From contig JAGLDN010000129.1 in assembly GCA_023145575.1 (NCBI GenBank), positions 1 to 5,969 on the forward strand: a DNA stretch of 5,969 nucleotides. Reading direction: 5' to 3'. Position 1 is the stretch's first letter. Each line of letters opens with the position of its first letter. This stretch comes from Psychromonas sp. (lineage in GTDB: Bacteria > Pseudomonadota > Gammaproteobacteria > Enterobacterales > Psychromonadaceae). The notes under the pieces are model-generated. The model saw nothing but the letters and a program-made list of their open reading frames with translations. It did no database searches and had not been told where the DNA came from. Shown here piece by piece: positions 5,319 through 5,969 of the stretch. The position numbers and the translations under genes were made by a program.

Positions 5319-5969
5319 GTTTGTTGCTGTCCGACTTCGGCTCCTTTTCCTTTTATGAAACATACAACGCTCAAAGTAAGTTACTTTAACCCGTAAAATA
5401 GAAAAGCTATTTATCGTAATTGGTATAACCATTACCTCTCTGGTTAGCGCCCTTTAACAGCTCATTCCAAAGGATCAGCGATAATCGTCACCTATGTCTA
5501 CTATGATTTTATTTAATTTTTAAAATCGTGCAGGGCATTATATTAAGCGTTTTTATAGCGTTAAATTCGCAGATCTGTAATGGAATCGAAATAAGTTAAA
5601 AAAAGTATCATTCAGAATAAGCTCCTAAAATAAATTAAGTTCTTATTTGATCGTATTTTAAGTAACAAATTAAATTATTTTGTAATGATCTTACCGTGCC
5701 ATTAGCTGATGTTGCACCTTATTGTGAACATCAAGTTCGTGCCTGATGTTGTATATTTACATGGGAACAACCTATTAAAATAAAAATTATACGCACATAT
5801 TACGTTAACATGAAAAGCCTGTTGAATGGATAAATATTATTTAACCAGAATTTAGGTGAGTTAGAAAAATGAACAATTGCTAAAAATACATTTTATTTTA
5901 GATTGTATGATAGCTAAATTATTTGCTGTATTTTCTCTATTTACCAGACATTGAGCAGGTCACTCTCAA
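5319..5969. other. Gene-free stretch upstream of gmk
   Basis: I find no gene that I can support on either strand; stops are dense in all six frames. It holds a bulged inverted repeat around 5417-5436 (GTAAT...ATTAC), an A/T-only hairpin (GATTTTA 5505-5511 with TAAAATC 5521-5527), a 6-bp inverted repeat GATGTT/AACATC (5708-5732) next to a second copy of CTGATGTTG (5743), and a short protein-like plus-strand piece VPLADVAPYCEHQVRA (about 5697-5744) ending in a stop. It could be decayed coding DNA, but I do not recognise the parent gene. Confidence 0.45.

Noticed and set aside
5187..5396. 69-codon plus-strand frame across the gmk leader
   Set aside because: It overlaps the gmk promoter and start region on the opposite strand, lacks a ribosome site, and shows no domain.
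5546..5570. AGCGTT repeated in the stretch around 5546-5562, taken at first for a terminator stem
   Set aside because: The two copies are direct, not inverted, so they do not form a hairpin.

Overview
The window looks like chromosome of an AT-rich gammaproteobacterium. The Gmk and RpoZ sequences and the gmk-rpoZ order are typical of that class. The low GC, long non-coding stretches and a decayed gene would suit a host-associated lineage such as the Orbaceae, but the taxonomic guess is weak and rests on general resemblance only.

Layout: bases 1-125 form the leader of a large plus-strand gene. A sigma70-like promoter sits at 75-104, and its spacer carries an imperfect dyad reminiscent of MerR-family metal-sensor operators. 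Bases 126-2009 encode a 627-residue membrane protein. It appears to join a degenerate ZIP-like metal-transporter domain at the N-terminus to a PF03773/COG0701 permease domain (the 'SO_0444-type Cu/Zn efflux' kind) at the C-terminus, through a polar linker. Bases 2010-2940 hold no intact gene. They contain a terminator-like hairpin, a heavily decayed plus-strand gene that I read as a RarD-like EamA (DMT superfamily) transporter remnant, and a small minus-strand ORF with a strong ribosome-binding site.

The right part is on the minus strand. gmk (guanylate kinase, 4532-5164) is followed by rpoZ (RNA polymerase omega, 4187-4462), and these two make a short operon closed by a very clear intrinsic terminator at 4124-4157. 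A separate gene for a YrbG-type Na+/Ca2+ exchanger (CaCA family) follows at 2941-3954. The usual enterobacterial continuation gmk-rpoZ-spoT is absent here. Bases 5204-5969, upstream of gmk, contain a plausible gmk promoter and otherwise no gene that I can support.

Functionally, the two transporter genes both concern cations (a likely transition metal for the fusion, Ca2+/Na+ for YrbG). They converge on the decayed region and are not in one operon. The most distinctive item is the ZIP-permease fusion with its possible metal-responsive promoter. The rest is housekeeping or decaying sequence.
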